Below, one piece after another: positions 43,852-56,030 of a stretch of DNA of 64,000 nt (position 1 is the first letter of the stretch; the number at the start of each line of letters is the position of its first letter). This DNA is from Pieris napi (taxonomy: Eukaryota > Arthropoda > Insecta > Lepidoptera > Pieridae). The notes below the pieces were generated by a model. The model ran no database searches, was not told the DNA's origin, and worked only from the letters and a program-made list of their open reading frames with translations. The translations under genes were made by a program, and so were the position numbers. The stretch lies in contig NC_062236.1 of assembly GCF_905475465.1 (NCBI RefSeq), forward strand, positions 12,100,001-12,164,000, written 5' to 3'.

Positions 43852-44244
43852 GTGGACATTTTCAGCAAGTCGTTTAAGAAACCTTGCTATTATTATTATT
43901 TACATAATTATGTATTTACAGTGTATATTCGCGGATGCTTTGCAGACCTATATTTACGACTTCTCAATACTCAATACAAAGAGTCCCCTAGGGAGTTGTG
44001 TGAGATATTGCGGGCTACTCGATTGGGAGGAAGTGCATGGATCTGGTTAGCTCTGCGCAATCTTCTTTTGTTATTTTCACACATGTATATCCTTTCAATA
44101 ACATATTTTCATAAGTATCCGATTGTCCTCCTTGTGATGTTGGAGAGCTATCTAACGGATTTTCGATATAAACTAATAATTAAATTAAGAACCTTTAATA
44201 AATTTGTGTTAAATATGGGAAAGTATAAGGTGTTTAGTAAATGA
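43852..44244 (+). other. 131-codon open frame, unconfirmed
   Basis: Longest open frame in the window. It begins at GTG (no ATG near the left end) and ends at TGA. Text includes FADLYLRLLNTQYKESPREL, RLGGSAWIWLALRNLLLLF and YPIVLLVMLESYLTDFRYKL. Two hydrophobic stretches could be membrane segments. Possible acceptors (aatcag, ttttcag) lie at 43845-43867 and a possible donor (GTATAAG) near 44222. I do not recognise the family. A divergent chemoreceptor exon, a transposon piece or chance are all open. AT-rich codons fit the local base composition, which weakens the case. Confidence 0.2.
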
Positions 44245-44479
44245 TTATATTTTAACCTCGATATTAGACAAGGATAGACTTAAGATAAAATATAGACTTA
44301 ATTTATCTTATAAAGGTGAACGGTTAGTTAATAGATAAGCAATGTTCAAGGTCCAATCGTGCGCTTTTAGGAGAAAGGGAATTAACAAACAAAGGGTCAA
44401 TAATTATGAATAAAAATCAATAATTTGAAGCCTTTTTAAAATATGGACATAGTATTTAATTTCTTTGACATAATTATAA

Positions 44480-44757
44480 CAAAAAATGAATGGCGCTACA
44501 ACCTTTTTAAGTCTTGGCATCAGATTCATGATCATTTGTTAATCTAATAGGCAAGTAGGTGATCAGCATTCTGTGCCTGACGCACGCCGTCGAATTTTTG
44601 GGTCTATCCGGTTTCCTCACGATGTTTTCCTTCACCGTTCGAGCGAATGTTAAATGCGCACATAGAAAGAAAGTCCATTGGAGCACAGCCAGGTATCGAA
44701 TCTCCGACCTCCGGGATGAAAATCGCACGCTGAAGCCACTAGGCCAACACTGCTCAG
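44480..44757 (-). mobile_element. tRNA-derived SINE with ~14-bp duplication
   Basis: The tail atggcgctacaacctttttaa is at the left. The head gcacagccaggtatcgaatc, tgaagccactaggccaacac is at the right. The flanks tgacataattataa (44466-44479) and tgacattattataa (44758-44771) differ at one position and look like a target duplication. Confidence 0.88.
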
Positions 44758-44864
44758 TGACATTATTATAAGTACTTTATAAAATTAGAAGTAATATGCA
44801 CATAGCATACTTGTTTATTTTTGTTGATTTGGTTATGCACTTTAGCCTTAGTATTTAGTTTATT

Positions 44865-44965
44865 CCTCACTAGGGTTGCCTGGAAGAGATCGCTTGTTAG
44901 CGACAACCGTCCATTGTAACCCTAATAATAATTTATAATTTGTTTTAATTACAATGTAACGAAGT
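44865..44965 (+). mobile_element. LINE-type 3' tail, family C
   Basis: The words gggttgcctggaagagatcg, cttgttagcgacaaccgtcc precede an AT-rich end with caatgtaacgaagttt, as at 17102-17215 and 20090-20245. Confidence 0.65.
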
Positions 44966-46685
44966 TTAGATAAGCATTTTAGTGATGGCTGTATTTTTTA
45001 TGATTGCTTCTACCGCAACAGTGTATGCATTGAATAGAAAAGTATTTTCTATTCCAAAACCCCAATTTTTGACATTGATCAGACGCACAAAGACATAAGT
45101 TTAAATGTTTTTTAATAATTTGTATGAAAAAGTATGATTAATTCAATTAAACTCAACTTAAACGTAAATATTCAGTCCAAATAATGGACAAAAGGCATAA
45201 ATATCTGCGCACGCGTACCTCAAGTTCCCACGCACGCACACAAGCACGCGCCGAGTGTGTGTGCGCGGCCGACAGGAATTCACTTTTTGTCAGACATTTT
45301 AAGTTAAGCAAATATGTGGAAATGTTCGGCCAATTATTTAGCCGGAACATGCTTTTGGTTTTTGTGGTGTGTTCCCTAATAAAATACCAGTTAGATTTCT
45401 AACAAACTAAATAGGAAAATAAACTAGGATTTGCTAAGTATTAAATAGTTACACTAAATTGTTTTATAAGTGATAGGATATATTACGAGGCGATATCAGC
45501 ATAGTAATTAATGCATATGATATATTAGAAGGTTAAGTTATCGAGAGTTAAGTTCGGTGGCGGTTGATGTATATATGTTAAATTTCACATTGTTTGAAGC
45601 CACAAGTAACAACTGACTGAAATGGTTTAAATCATGAGCCTATAACTAAAATAACATTAGAGGTAGTGGGGTTGCGACGCTGGATTAACAAAAATTCTAA
45701 CTTGACTTATTGAAGAGTTCGAATATGTAAGTAACTATCAAGTGTATTCAACCTTTTTGACATTATCGGAAACAAGAATGTTGTATTACAATTTATAAGC
45801 TTCAAGTGTGCGATGATTGTTTACATATTGTTTACGCTTATAATTTACGCTTCTAATTAACTAAAATATTTATTATATGTATTCTTAACTAATGTTAGGT
45901 TACATAACTCGAGGTAAGACGGTTTTTGCTTAGACTTGGAGTGTTGTCATATAGCTGTATATGTTATATGACTGATTAATACATAGCAGATCTTTGTTTT
46001 ACGCGAAATATGTATAATGCTTTTTTATGTAATGTATGTCTTAGTATATAAGATTTAAATCTGTTCGTCCTGGTAGACCGAAAAACTGTTTGTGTTTCCA
46101 CCACACTTGTAAACTTTTTTTTCTTTCTGATTTTACAATAAATAAATATTTAAGAACCAAATATTCAGTTACGATATACTTAATCTAGAACAGTAACTGA
46201 TGTTATTCTCTTATTGTGATGTTATATATATTATGATATCTCTGATGTTATTCTCCAATAATTTACTGCACTCGTTTAGGTATGACTCTTTCGTCTCTTT
46301 CTGTCAAATTGGGTTAACGCTGAGATGAAAAGAGACGGGTGCAAATGATTTAGTTTGTAATAATGATAAAAAATTAAACAATAAACACTATACATTTAGA
46401 CATAACTATATTATATCCGCCTCTGAACTTGCGTCAAAGGCCGATTGAATCGAAATTTCAACATTGGGTTTTATGTCATACAGGCTTTGTTGTAGACAAT
46501 AGGAACACAGCATGTGGTAATTGCATATTAATGTAAGCCTGATACGTTTTTTAAACTACATTTGCCAAATAAATATAATAAATTATATGTTTTACAAGAG
46601 GCAATTTTGTTAGATTATTTCCGGATTTTAATTGGATTAGAATTATTGACTTTTTTGAGATAAAATTGAAAATATAAGACTACAA

Positions 46686-46857
46686 TATGCCTCAGATTTC
46701 TGTATCTGTTTCATGATAATTTGTCATTCTAATAGGCAAGTAGGGGATCAGCCTCCTGTGCTTGACACATGCTGTCTTCTGTTTGGGTGTAAGGCTAGCC
46801 GGTTTCCTCACTATGTTTTCCTTCACCGTTCGAGCGAATGTTAAATGCGCACATTTT
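46686..46857 (-). mobile_element. SINE without tRNA-like head
   Basis: Tail and body are present (tgcctcagatttctgtatct, caagtaggggatcagcctcc, tttccttcaccgttcgagcg). It stops after ttaaatgcgcacat, before the tRNA-like part, i.e. it is truncated at its 5' end. Confidence 0.8.
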
Positions 46858-48299
46858 CCAAAAACATATTATTTAAGTTTCTTAAGTGAGCATTTATTTT
46901 TTTTATTTTCAGCATATATGTGACATAGGGTGCATAAGAACTGGTGGGGCTTGGTACAAAAAGGTGAGATAGATCGTAATGTTCCATGATGTCAGGGAAG
47001 ACACTTATTAAGAAAAAATATTAACACTTTTAAGTTTTATTCAATTGTTTTAACACAAAGTTATTTGCAATTATTATACTGTCCATGCATTATTTTGTTC
47101 TGAGCGATTTCCTTGATATTTATTATATACAGCCTTATGCCTTCGATACATAGATTATCCAACACTACTATATCATCACGTCACAGATATTTTAGATGAA
47201 TGTACTAGAAATAAATAGTATACACTGACCCTACCAGATTTTTTACGTCTCACATTTCATAACGACACAGCCAGTTAGGACGTAAGTTCATTGTTCCGAC
47301 TCTCGTGGGATTAACTTTTAACAAGTTTTAACGTAACAGTTATTTTTATGTTATTGCAGTGAACTCGATTATATCTTAATTCTGTGAACTCGCATGTTAT
47401 CTTGTATTCTTATATTAAAAAGATATAAATAAACGTTTACATTTTCATATTTACCTTCAGATTAACGTTTATTTATTTTTTTCGCAATTCTACAGGTAAC
47501 ATAAATAATATTAATAAAAAAACAATTATACTAAAGATATCTTTATACAGATATATAGATAACCAAAGATGGAATACATAATATACAAAAAGGTTCAAAA
47601 ACGAAAGGAAAAATAAATAAAAATTACTCAATATATAATATATATATTACTCTATATAGTGCATGGCCGGCCTTTTAATAAATAAGGCCGATATTCATCA
47701 GTTTCTAAGTAACCTGTTTTTCTACTAAATTATCTTAATGTACCACTTTCTATGCCAATAAATTATAAAACAGTTGACAAACAAATATTGGCTCAAGTCG
47801 CATTTGGGTGCACAAAATGCGAATTTATAAAACTACCTTTTAAGGAAACCGACTGAGACCGACTAAAACAAATATAGATCGTTAGATAACCGAGAACTTA
47901 ATAAAAACACAAACTTTGCTGTTAACACGAGAATTGGAATTTCCAAAGCTAAAACAAAAAAAGTGACGGATCAACGTGTTTCCCATCACATCAGTATTCT
48001 GATCATCGCCAACACTCTTCGTGTTTACAATTTGGTGACGAGTTGATAAATCATTGGATTGAATCTTGGATAACACTATGGACAGAAAATATTGGTTTTC
48101 GCCAGTTACAAAATCTTTTTTTTTATTGGACTATTCACAGCAATTGACCGAGTCCCATGCTAAGCTGGTGAAGCTTGTGTTATGGGCAATCGTTTCTCAT
48201 TTTAAGTCTTATTATATTTTTTTTTGTTAAGGCATGTTACTGGCTAAGCGAATCCTATTACAAGATTTTGCTATCTACATGCCTTTTATATATACATAA

Positions 48300-48640
48300 C
48301 AGCGGACGATTACCTGATGTTAAGTGATACCGTCGTCCATACACTCAGATTGCCAGAGACTCGCAAGTGCATGCCAGTCTTTGAAGAATTGGTAGGCTCT
48401 TTTCTTGAAGACCCTAAGTCGAATGGGTTCGGAAATAGGGCAACTGGTTCCACATAGTGGTGATGCGCGGCAAAATGCCTGTATGGTAACATCGAAAGCA
48501 CAACTAAGAGTCAACAGTTTGTCAGGCCCAGAAAGCTGATTAACTGATCGGAGTGAACGACAATCTACCACGAAACTGTTTATTATGTGATCTACATTCA
48601 TCATTCTCACCAATCTAAAGTATAACTTATACATATGTTA
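48300..48640 (-). mobile_element. non-LTR RT end plus 3' tail
   Basis: Minus-strand frame pieces ILPRITTMWNQLPYFRTHS and GLQEKSLPILQ match the LWN.LP...F.R text at 27770-28045. They are followed by the tail ccatgggc-like (acggtatcacttaacatcag) to 48300. The 104-codon frame on this strand is the same DNA in another phase and is not itself a gene. Confidence 0.6.
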
Positions 48641-49199
48641 CATACAATTACAGCCACAGCACACAAGCATTACACACTTGAAACGAACCGAATGGCAAAA
48701 GGATTTTTTTATTTATTTTGTATCTATCGTGTGTTTTTGTTAGTAATAAATGTTATGTCTATACATACGTACAGCTAGGGCGGGGCGCTAGTCATAAGCT
48801 ATTTAACTATACATACAAAACTATTACTCATCAAAAATGAAGCCTAAAATTAAAGCTTCAAAGTATTTCAAAAAGGCCCGGTTACCGGGCGAGTTCGTTC
48901 ACTAAGCGCCTCGGGGCAATCATGCCGGTATAATAAAGGGCTGAGCACGTCCGAGCCGACTTTAGATTTATAGCTTGTATTGCCCTTACGATTGTCACAA
49001 CACGAATCCAACTTAAAACCGTAATTGCGTCCATGGGCAAATTATAATACCACAGCTAGTACAAAGTTGACGGTCAGAAATTAATACAAATGATTATGAT
49101 TAAAAAACTATTACTGATCAACTTGATTCTCTCTCATGTGAATTCTGAAGAGTTTTGGGTAGATCCTGGTCTCGTTTGAACACCGTACGAGCTGTATTA

Positions 49200-49412
49200 A
49201 TACAAAACTTTATTAGCATCTCCTTCACAGCTGGAAATCTTCCACGGTCCGCTTCACAAAACACTTTCTTTTGCGAACTATCGAACTGTGAATCGACTCC
49301 CGGTGGGGGTCTTCCCTTGGAGATACGACTACCAATTATTGTTTACAGAAAGAGTATATCAAAGGCCGGCCCATTGGGTGTCCATAGGCTGCGATGACTG
49401 CTCTTTTTGGGC
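49200..49412 (+). mobile_element. non-LTR RT C-terminus, degenerate
   Basis: The plus-strand frames give FTKHFLLRTIELWIDS, then RWGSSLGDTTTNYCLQKEYI and KGRPIGCP. This is the pattern F..R....WN.LP..VFP..Y.....FK..V...LKGR with frameshifts. A shortened tail (aaaggccggcccattgggtg) follows. Confidence 0.5.
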
Positions 49413-49433
49413 ATTCGGTAGACTCGTATATAT

Positions 49434-49487
49434 ATTCTAAATTTGGCATATAGATACGTACTCGTATCTAGATGCCAAATTTAGAAA
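49434..49487. repeat. strong short hairpin
   Basis: Arms 49434-49456 and 49465-49487 pair over 23 bp with one mismatch around an 8-nt loop (cgtactcg). The left arm core is tctaaatttggcatatagat; the right arm carries atctagatgccaaatttaga. It starts about 20 bp after the non-LTR remnant. The shape would suit a short palindromic element, or a pre-miRNA-like stem that is shorter than usual. Confidence 0.75.
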
Positions 49488-51498
49488 TGGTTTTTGAAGA
49501 TCCAAAATGCAATTTATATATAGCGTGTGATTTACTTAATTGAGGATGTACGCGATTAAAATAGAGATACGAGATAAGAGCACTATTCAATCATGTTCAA
49601 CACGAATACGTTTGTTAGCCACGTGTGGTTTGTTAGTTGAATCGTATGAATGTTGCAGTGATTTTTTGTTATCTTTGATCAGACTCGGCTCATTTCAAGC
49701 TTCGACGCGATTCTCGCAAGCTGCTAAGTGGCCTTATTAATCTCACTTGCTGCTTCGTTTATGTTAAACAGTTCGCTTAGCGTGAATTCTTAGTTTTTCA
49801 GGGGGATATTATTTACATTGTGGTCTTTAATGACTTCTATGTGGGGACTTGCTTTGATTTATTACGTCTTACTATTTTATAGTATTTTTGACTTCTTTAA
49901 AGAGATTTTTATGAAATTTAAGGTCCCGAGTAGCAAGTGATATATCCATTAACTACAAGACATGGTAATTATGATTACTTTACATATTAGTAAGAAAAAT
50001 GTTTGTAGTCGAAAGAGAGAATGCTAAATCAACGACCACGTCAAAGTACACTCAAAAGCAATTCTTCACTTAACTGTCAAAGTAATTTCATAGTATCTCA
50101 AAATCGGACACGGCAATCATGACATCCGGGTGCAAAAGCAAATGGAAACGTTCAGACAGCGGTAATCTCACATGGAATCAATAATACAGCGAGGTCAGGG
50201 CACAATACCAAGCGCAACATCTCGAGTAGTCATAACCAGTCTACACCGGACGAGATGACTTAACGTTATCAATTGTCTTGATGACTCAGAATACTCTCAA
50301 GATTGGATACGGTAAATATCAAAGATATTTCCAACTTTTATTCGTGTATCAAATCAATACGCTTTCTTCATCTCAAAGACGAGAATCGTTTTGTTAATAG
50401 AACCAGACAGACACTAATCTTAGAAATGTTTGTACATAAAGTTTCAAATACTGATACAGGTATTGAAATATCAAATGAGGAGTTATAAGATTTTGAAATT
50501 CTAAAACAACAGTAATAAATACAGTCAGAATTGAAACATAGCGTTAATGCAAGAACCAGTCACACGACGTTCATCTCTGCTCCAGATCTATAGTCGTGGT
50601 CGCACCGCTCATGCATTATATGCTAATAAAAGTAGATGCGAGCCATAAGCAACAGCGATTTATTGAAGACACGCACCACACCATAAACGTACACTTTATG
50701 GAGCAACACGAATAGATAACGCCGGATGTTAAAAGCGCTTCACTTGCACCAGATGTAAAGTTTAACTAGCGAATAAATTATTATTTCAGAGCTGTTTCGT
50801 TTGGCTTATAAAGCAAGTTATGAAATTCAACAACTATTGTTCTCCAATGTATGAATTCAACGTATCCGTACAATTCTTACATTGGTCTGTTTAAACATTC
50901 GATTCATCTATAATACATCTATTAGTTATTGAACTTCCAAAAAGTCGTCAAGGTAAACGAAAGGTAGACAACATTCCAACCCTTTGCCAATTTGCATATT
51001 TCCAATAAGCGATCGTTATTTTCCCGATTCAAATCAACGTTCAGGAGAGGTATTGCGTTTGTGGGAAAGACTCGGATGCCCTTAGGGCATTCTTGCGTTG
51101 GTCTCGATTCTTAAACGCCTCAGGCCCGACCGGTCTAAACATTGGTTCTCTAAGTCAAGGAAATTTGCCCAAGACGGGTGATTTAAATTTTTGCATGAGT
51201 CACTTTCACAATGCACCTGCCGAAATCCAAAGTTTATATACTCTTTGATACTTTGAATAGTAACAAATGAACATTATATCTACACACCTATCAACCTTTC
51301 AAAAAATATTAATGTGCGTCAATTAGGGATAATTTATCGTATTCAATTAAGATAAATAGAAAAACATTTCATGAATATGCAACGAATGCAAAATAATCAA
51401 AAACACGTAATAAAGATAATATCACAATAATTTACCTTGGAAGATAAAAATCTTAATTTTTCAAAGCATCAATTTTAAAGCGGTATCATTGTTATATA

Positions 51499-51764
51499 CA
51501 GTCATACCTGGATAAGTGAGAGCTCAAGGGACCGCGATCTCATTTGCTTTCATAGAGGTTTCTCACTAACCCGAGTTTCTACCTTGCAGAGTTACAGAAT
51601 GGGTCTGTCTCAAATAATGAGTTCTAAAAATACGGCAAATATACTGTCACTTATACAAAGTTCATGTTTCTCACTTATAGTGATAATGTTTTAGGAGGTC
51701 AAAATGACGGAACCCGGTAAACACTCTCATTGATAGAGCTTTCACGCTTACCCAGTTGTCACTG
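51499..51764. mobile_element. pogo-like MITE, diverged
   Basis: Left end cagtcatacctggataagtg, agagctc. The right end, reversed, is cagtgacaactgggtaagcg, tgaaagctc. TA precedes the left end (51497-51498); the right TA is lost. The CAGT-start TIR and TA target fit the pogo branch of Tc1/mariner. Non-coding, 266 bp. Confidence 0.6.
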
Positions 51765-52513
51765 AGGTTTGATTGTCATAGTAAAACTTTAAGAGACGAC
51801 AGTTAACAAAACCGAAATTAATCTTCAAGTTTTTATTTCTAAAGCTTTTGTAATTAATTTCAATATAACTCCTGATCTGATAGGTTGTAGTGTGATGCAA
51901 AAATATTTAATCCGCCTGTTCCCGTTTACAATTCTAACTTTGCTCCTAATTGGAAAAGGTTTAGATAAAAATAGTTTAGTATAAGAAACATTTACATTTT
52001 GATAAAATACTTTTAGGTAATTTATGATAGAAAATGGTACATTCACGCAACTTCTTCATTTATGACTTTAACAATTCAATTTAATGTTATACAGTCATTC
52101 GATATTCCACTAGCTATTTAAATACCAGAACAAACTGTACTAGATTATAAAACTTGGATTTGTATGCATACCGGGCGAGTGAGATTTTTTATCGATAGGC
52201 AACGCCTTAATAGCTAAATATATTAACATAGGTTTCATCGTTTTCGTATATAACCCTCGCAAGTTAACGTTACATCCGTATATTCAAAGATTATATTCTA
52301 AACAGGTCTCAATTACGACCAGTTGGCACTTTGAGGTCAGTCATATTACAATTTTTGAAACTAAATCAAGATCTGTCAAATGTGACAAGACTCGTGCGCA
52401 CCGTTGTGGAAATCAATGGGTTATTAACGTATACATTATCAGAGATGACAACGTAATGAACCTTGATCACTTTCTTACGTACGCTTTATTCTGGGAAAAT
52501 AAAACAAGTGAAC

Positions 52514-52735
52514 TGTACGGTTCCTGAGTCAGCTTTAAATAATAGAGGATTTTAGTTTTACACTATATTAACCACTCGCGTACGACAACAGAATATAAGC
52601 GAAATAATGAAATGTTAATTGCTATGTAACGAGAGTGCCTACTTTCGGGCGTAACTCCGACGATTTAGGAAACCGCCATGCTTATTAAAACTAAGAAAGC
52701 CTGAGTGAGCAAAATATACAGCCTTGGCTCGTACA
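52514..52735. mobile_element. solo LTR A with 5-bp target duplication
   Basis: 222 bp starting TGTACGGTT and ending CTCGTACA (TG...CA ends). Perfect 5-bp direct repeats TGAAC flank it (52509-52513 and 52736-52740). It aligns with 61829-62059 through long identical blocks, e.g. ctttaaataatagaggattt, aatgaaatgttaattgctat, gcgtaactccgacgatttag and aactaagaaagcctgagtga. The retrotransposon interior is absent, so it is the product of LTR-LTR recombination. The superfamily cannot be told from the LTR alone. Confidence 0.85.
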
Positions 52736-53029
52736 TGAACTAATAAGAACATGATATTTAATAAATGCTTATTGTGAAAATAAGATAAACACGATAATTA
52801 ATAGATGTCCACAAACAAGTTCCAGACAATTTACGATAGCAATGAGAACGTCTGAGAAATAAAATCATCATAAAAACAGCAATCCGATATACGAATATAG
52901 CCTACAGTCAGCAAAACAAACTTCTCAATTGAAGACGTTTCTGAGAAAGCGAGTATCGTGTACTAACAAGGTCCTCATGGACGCGAACAAATCATATCGT
53001 CAAACTAGTTGGTCACTCGTGATGTAACG

Positions 53030-53225
53030 ACTAGGTATGCAAATTGTGCGCGGGCGCAGGCGGGTCGTCGACCGCCATGTTTGCGCGGCATCAGTCTCGC
53101 GGCCCTATTGGTTCGCCAAGGAATCGATTTGTAACGTGCTCGCACTGAGATAAGGTCAATGCCGATCCGTCTTTGATCTGCTACCGAGACTCATCTCCTG
53201 AACGTTTAGTCACACTTACAATGTA
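53030..53225. other. GC-rich, CpG-rich island in unique DNA
   Basis: About 200 bp with much higher GC than its surroundings: gtgcgcgggcgcaggcgggt, cgtcgaccgcc, tttgcgcggcatcagtctcg. No repeat family is recognised. On the minus strand an ATG in the context caaacATGG opens only 15 codons (MAVDDPPAPAHNLHT). It could be a promoter or enhancer of the Notch locus, but nothing in the sequence proves it. Confidence 0.35.
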
Positions 53226-55724
53226 ATAAAAATATGCACTATGTGAGAAGTAAAGTGCAATATTTTAGAACTGATTTTCTCAAATTATACATTATTTATT
53301 GCTTCTTAATTCATCTGCACGCGATATTACACAAGGCAGGAGATGAAGTATCATGTCGGTAGTATATAAATAATGTCAAGGTTAAAACTTCTAGTGTAAT
53401 AGACGCTAAGAAATGTTTTAATAAACTTAAATTTTGGTATCAATTTCAGTGTTATTAAATTTATGTATTTAACACCACCAATGTATAAATACAAAGAACA
53501 TTATCACAATATGTAAGTTAATGTTTTATTTATTTACAACATCAAATAGATACAGTAATTAGCCAGTCTTTAGACGGATCGGGACAATCAAAGATTATGA
53601 AATCTTGTGGCTATAAAATGGTACCCTGCGGCACACCAATAAAACACATTCGTTTGTCCGTCGGCGATTTGTGCTGCAAACAAGTTTTTAGGCAATAAAC
53701 TCCGTTAATGGATCGACATTAATAAAAGCATTGAACAAAAGCTCCAGACATATTCAAATCTTAATGACCAGCTGCGATATTTCACATATATCAGTTGAAG
53801 GCACGACTATGGATTTATTGGTTTAAAGAACTCGCTATTTTAGTATTTAGTTTTATTAAGCAGTTATATAACACTAAACAATCAAAAACTTATTTAAAAT
53901 GACTTATTAAAATTTCAAATAACAGTAGGCTTGGTTTAAATAAATCCATCTATTTGAAACATAACAGTAAAAACGATAAGAACAGCACCATTGTTTTTGT
54001 CTAAAGATTTAGCAAACATAATATATACTCTCTCCCTTGCTAGACTCCGATCATTACAATATATAAAAGTATAATTTATGTGCACATTTGCTGAATATGT
54101 ATAAATATTCTAGATAAGGTGCCAATCGAGTGTTTGTTACTTTGCAAACCAGTTGAGCTTGACGCGTGGGAATATGGTTTTATGACCATCTACATCAACT
54201 AATCACTTTCTAATAAACGCGTAACTATCATTTACCTGTAGGTGTATTTTTTACTCTGTGGTTTCTGTACCCGCTTTAAGATCATCTTTAGCATTGAATA
54301 TCTTTCTATAGTTTTCCACATTTATACTAGGGTTTTCAATAAATTATTAGTATATTAATTAATTAATACACCTTACTTGAATGGGGTTTAATACTACTGT
54401 AATATATTTTAATGTAAGCGACTGACATAGCACAATTGTAAGTTGAAGAGAAGTACATCGTAGTTTTCGTCTAACCAGGTTTTTTATTCCAACCACTAGT
54501 CGTAATTGTCACAAAAATTAGCATTTTTTGAATAGCTTATGCAAGGTTTAGCACAAGGAATAGTGGTTTACCAAACTGTTACGTGAGATATAGGACACAA
54601 ACGTTTGTCGTTGTAATCTTTAACATTCCTACTAAAAATCTTGTCATCAAATTCCATACCAGTTTACCATGAGCCATTAATGGGATCATTATGGATTTGA
54701 CTTTTGACAAATTCCAAATGAATAGAGATAAAATTATAATGAGCGTTGACAAACAGCATTCTATTGACAAATAACGGTATTTTGCACCTGCTAGGCAACA
54801 CGATTTGACAACTAAACTTGTTTTATGACCCTCTTAAACTGATATACATTAAAAAACCTCGACTTATAATAGCAGAATAATAGACTTATTACATGATTGA
54901 CATTTATCCTTAAAATCATTTTAGCGCTTCTAATCACAGGTTTAGTAGTAATAAGTTTAGTAAATTTGGCCCTAAAGAATCTTCATTTATACCCGTCACA
55001 ATTAGACGAAGTTGCGGAAATGAAGTATGTGATAATTAGTTAAGGCGTTAGCGAATAACAGTAATACACGCCTTTTATCACGAAGTACGGTATATTATTG
55101 TGAGATCAAGATAGGCAAAGTTGTAGATCTTAATAAAGATTATCTCAACACGATATATCGATAAACAAATCGTAAAATTCTCAACGATCTACATTTAAAT
55201 GTTTAGGTCAACGAATTAAATAATATCAATGCATTCAATATTAAAATCCACGTTGTCTTAACAGACAAATAGGTGATAGTTCCTTCCAAGTCAAATCATT
55301 CGTTTGTTCAGATTAAAAACACGGGAGAATTGATTCACAATCGCGATTATCTAAAATAACACACCATTTGGTGTGTTGGGTGTTAGTTTGACATTCCATA
55401 AAAAATTTAGAACATCACTTGACCATTAGATTAAAGCGAAATTAACATAGAAATTCAAGTACATATTAAACCAACAAAATGACGATCTTGACATAACACT
55501 CAATGTCGATCTTCAGATCAATGGACTTAGATGAACTTGGCCAAAAAAGCATGAAGTTAAATAAACGTTATAGACACTGATCACCTCTGAATGTTTACTT
55601 AGTAACAGCGCGCTATGAATAATCGATTTCGAGGGGCTTCCGAGGCCGGTACATTTTAGCTATCATGGTCTGAAGCACCATCGGAGATGTCAGTCTGCGC
55701 TGCTAAGAAAATATTGAACGGATC

Positions 55725-56030
55725 TTGAGATTAGATTTAATCACGTTCAAGAATACTAGTATAAATTGTGCTTTAACTGTGTATCAACGGATTGTGGCAA
55801 GACAAATAAGGCTACACAATTATAACTCTTATACGTTTGTGAGAAGCATTCTTTTTCTCAATCAATGTGTAATCAATAACATCCGTTGGTGTCAACTGTG
55901 GTCTGTGGAGTTATTGCTCTTTAAAAGCGGGAAAAATCCTCAGGAAGTGTCAGTTATGCTCTTTTATCTTATCGATATTTTATTTAAGCGTTTTTTGCTC
56001 ATACATTGTTGTTTAACGACCATATTTTAG
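55725..56030 (+). other. 101-codon open frame, unconfirmed
   Basis: Opens at TTG and closes at TAG. Text includes TVYQRIVARQIRLHNYNSYT, FVRSILFLNQCVINNIRWC and VMLFYLIDILFKRFLLIH. It is hydrophobic and cysteine-containing with no family I recognise. It lacks an ATG near its left end. Chance is the default explanation in AT-rich DNA of this size. Confidence 0.12.

Noticed and set aside
48310..48634. 104-codon frame as a protein gene
   Set aside because: Another phase gives the LWN.LP...F.R text of a LINE polymerase end followed by its known 3' tail.
53045..53092. Minus-strand ATG in a good context opening MAVDDPPAPAHNLHT as a Notch start
   Set aside because: The frame stops after 15 codons and has no signal-peptide character or convincing donor.
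45225..54172. Canonical Su(H)/CSL sites (YGTGGGAA) at 23831, 45225, 51060 and 54165 as evidence of Notch autoregulation
   Set aside because: About four such 8-mers are expected by chance in 64 kb on two strands, and they are not clustered or paired.
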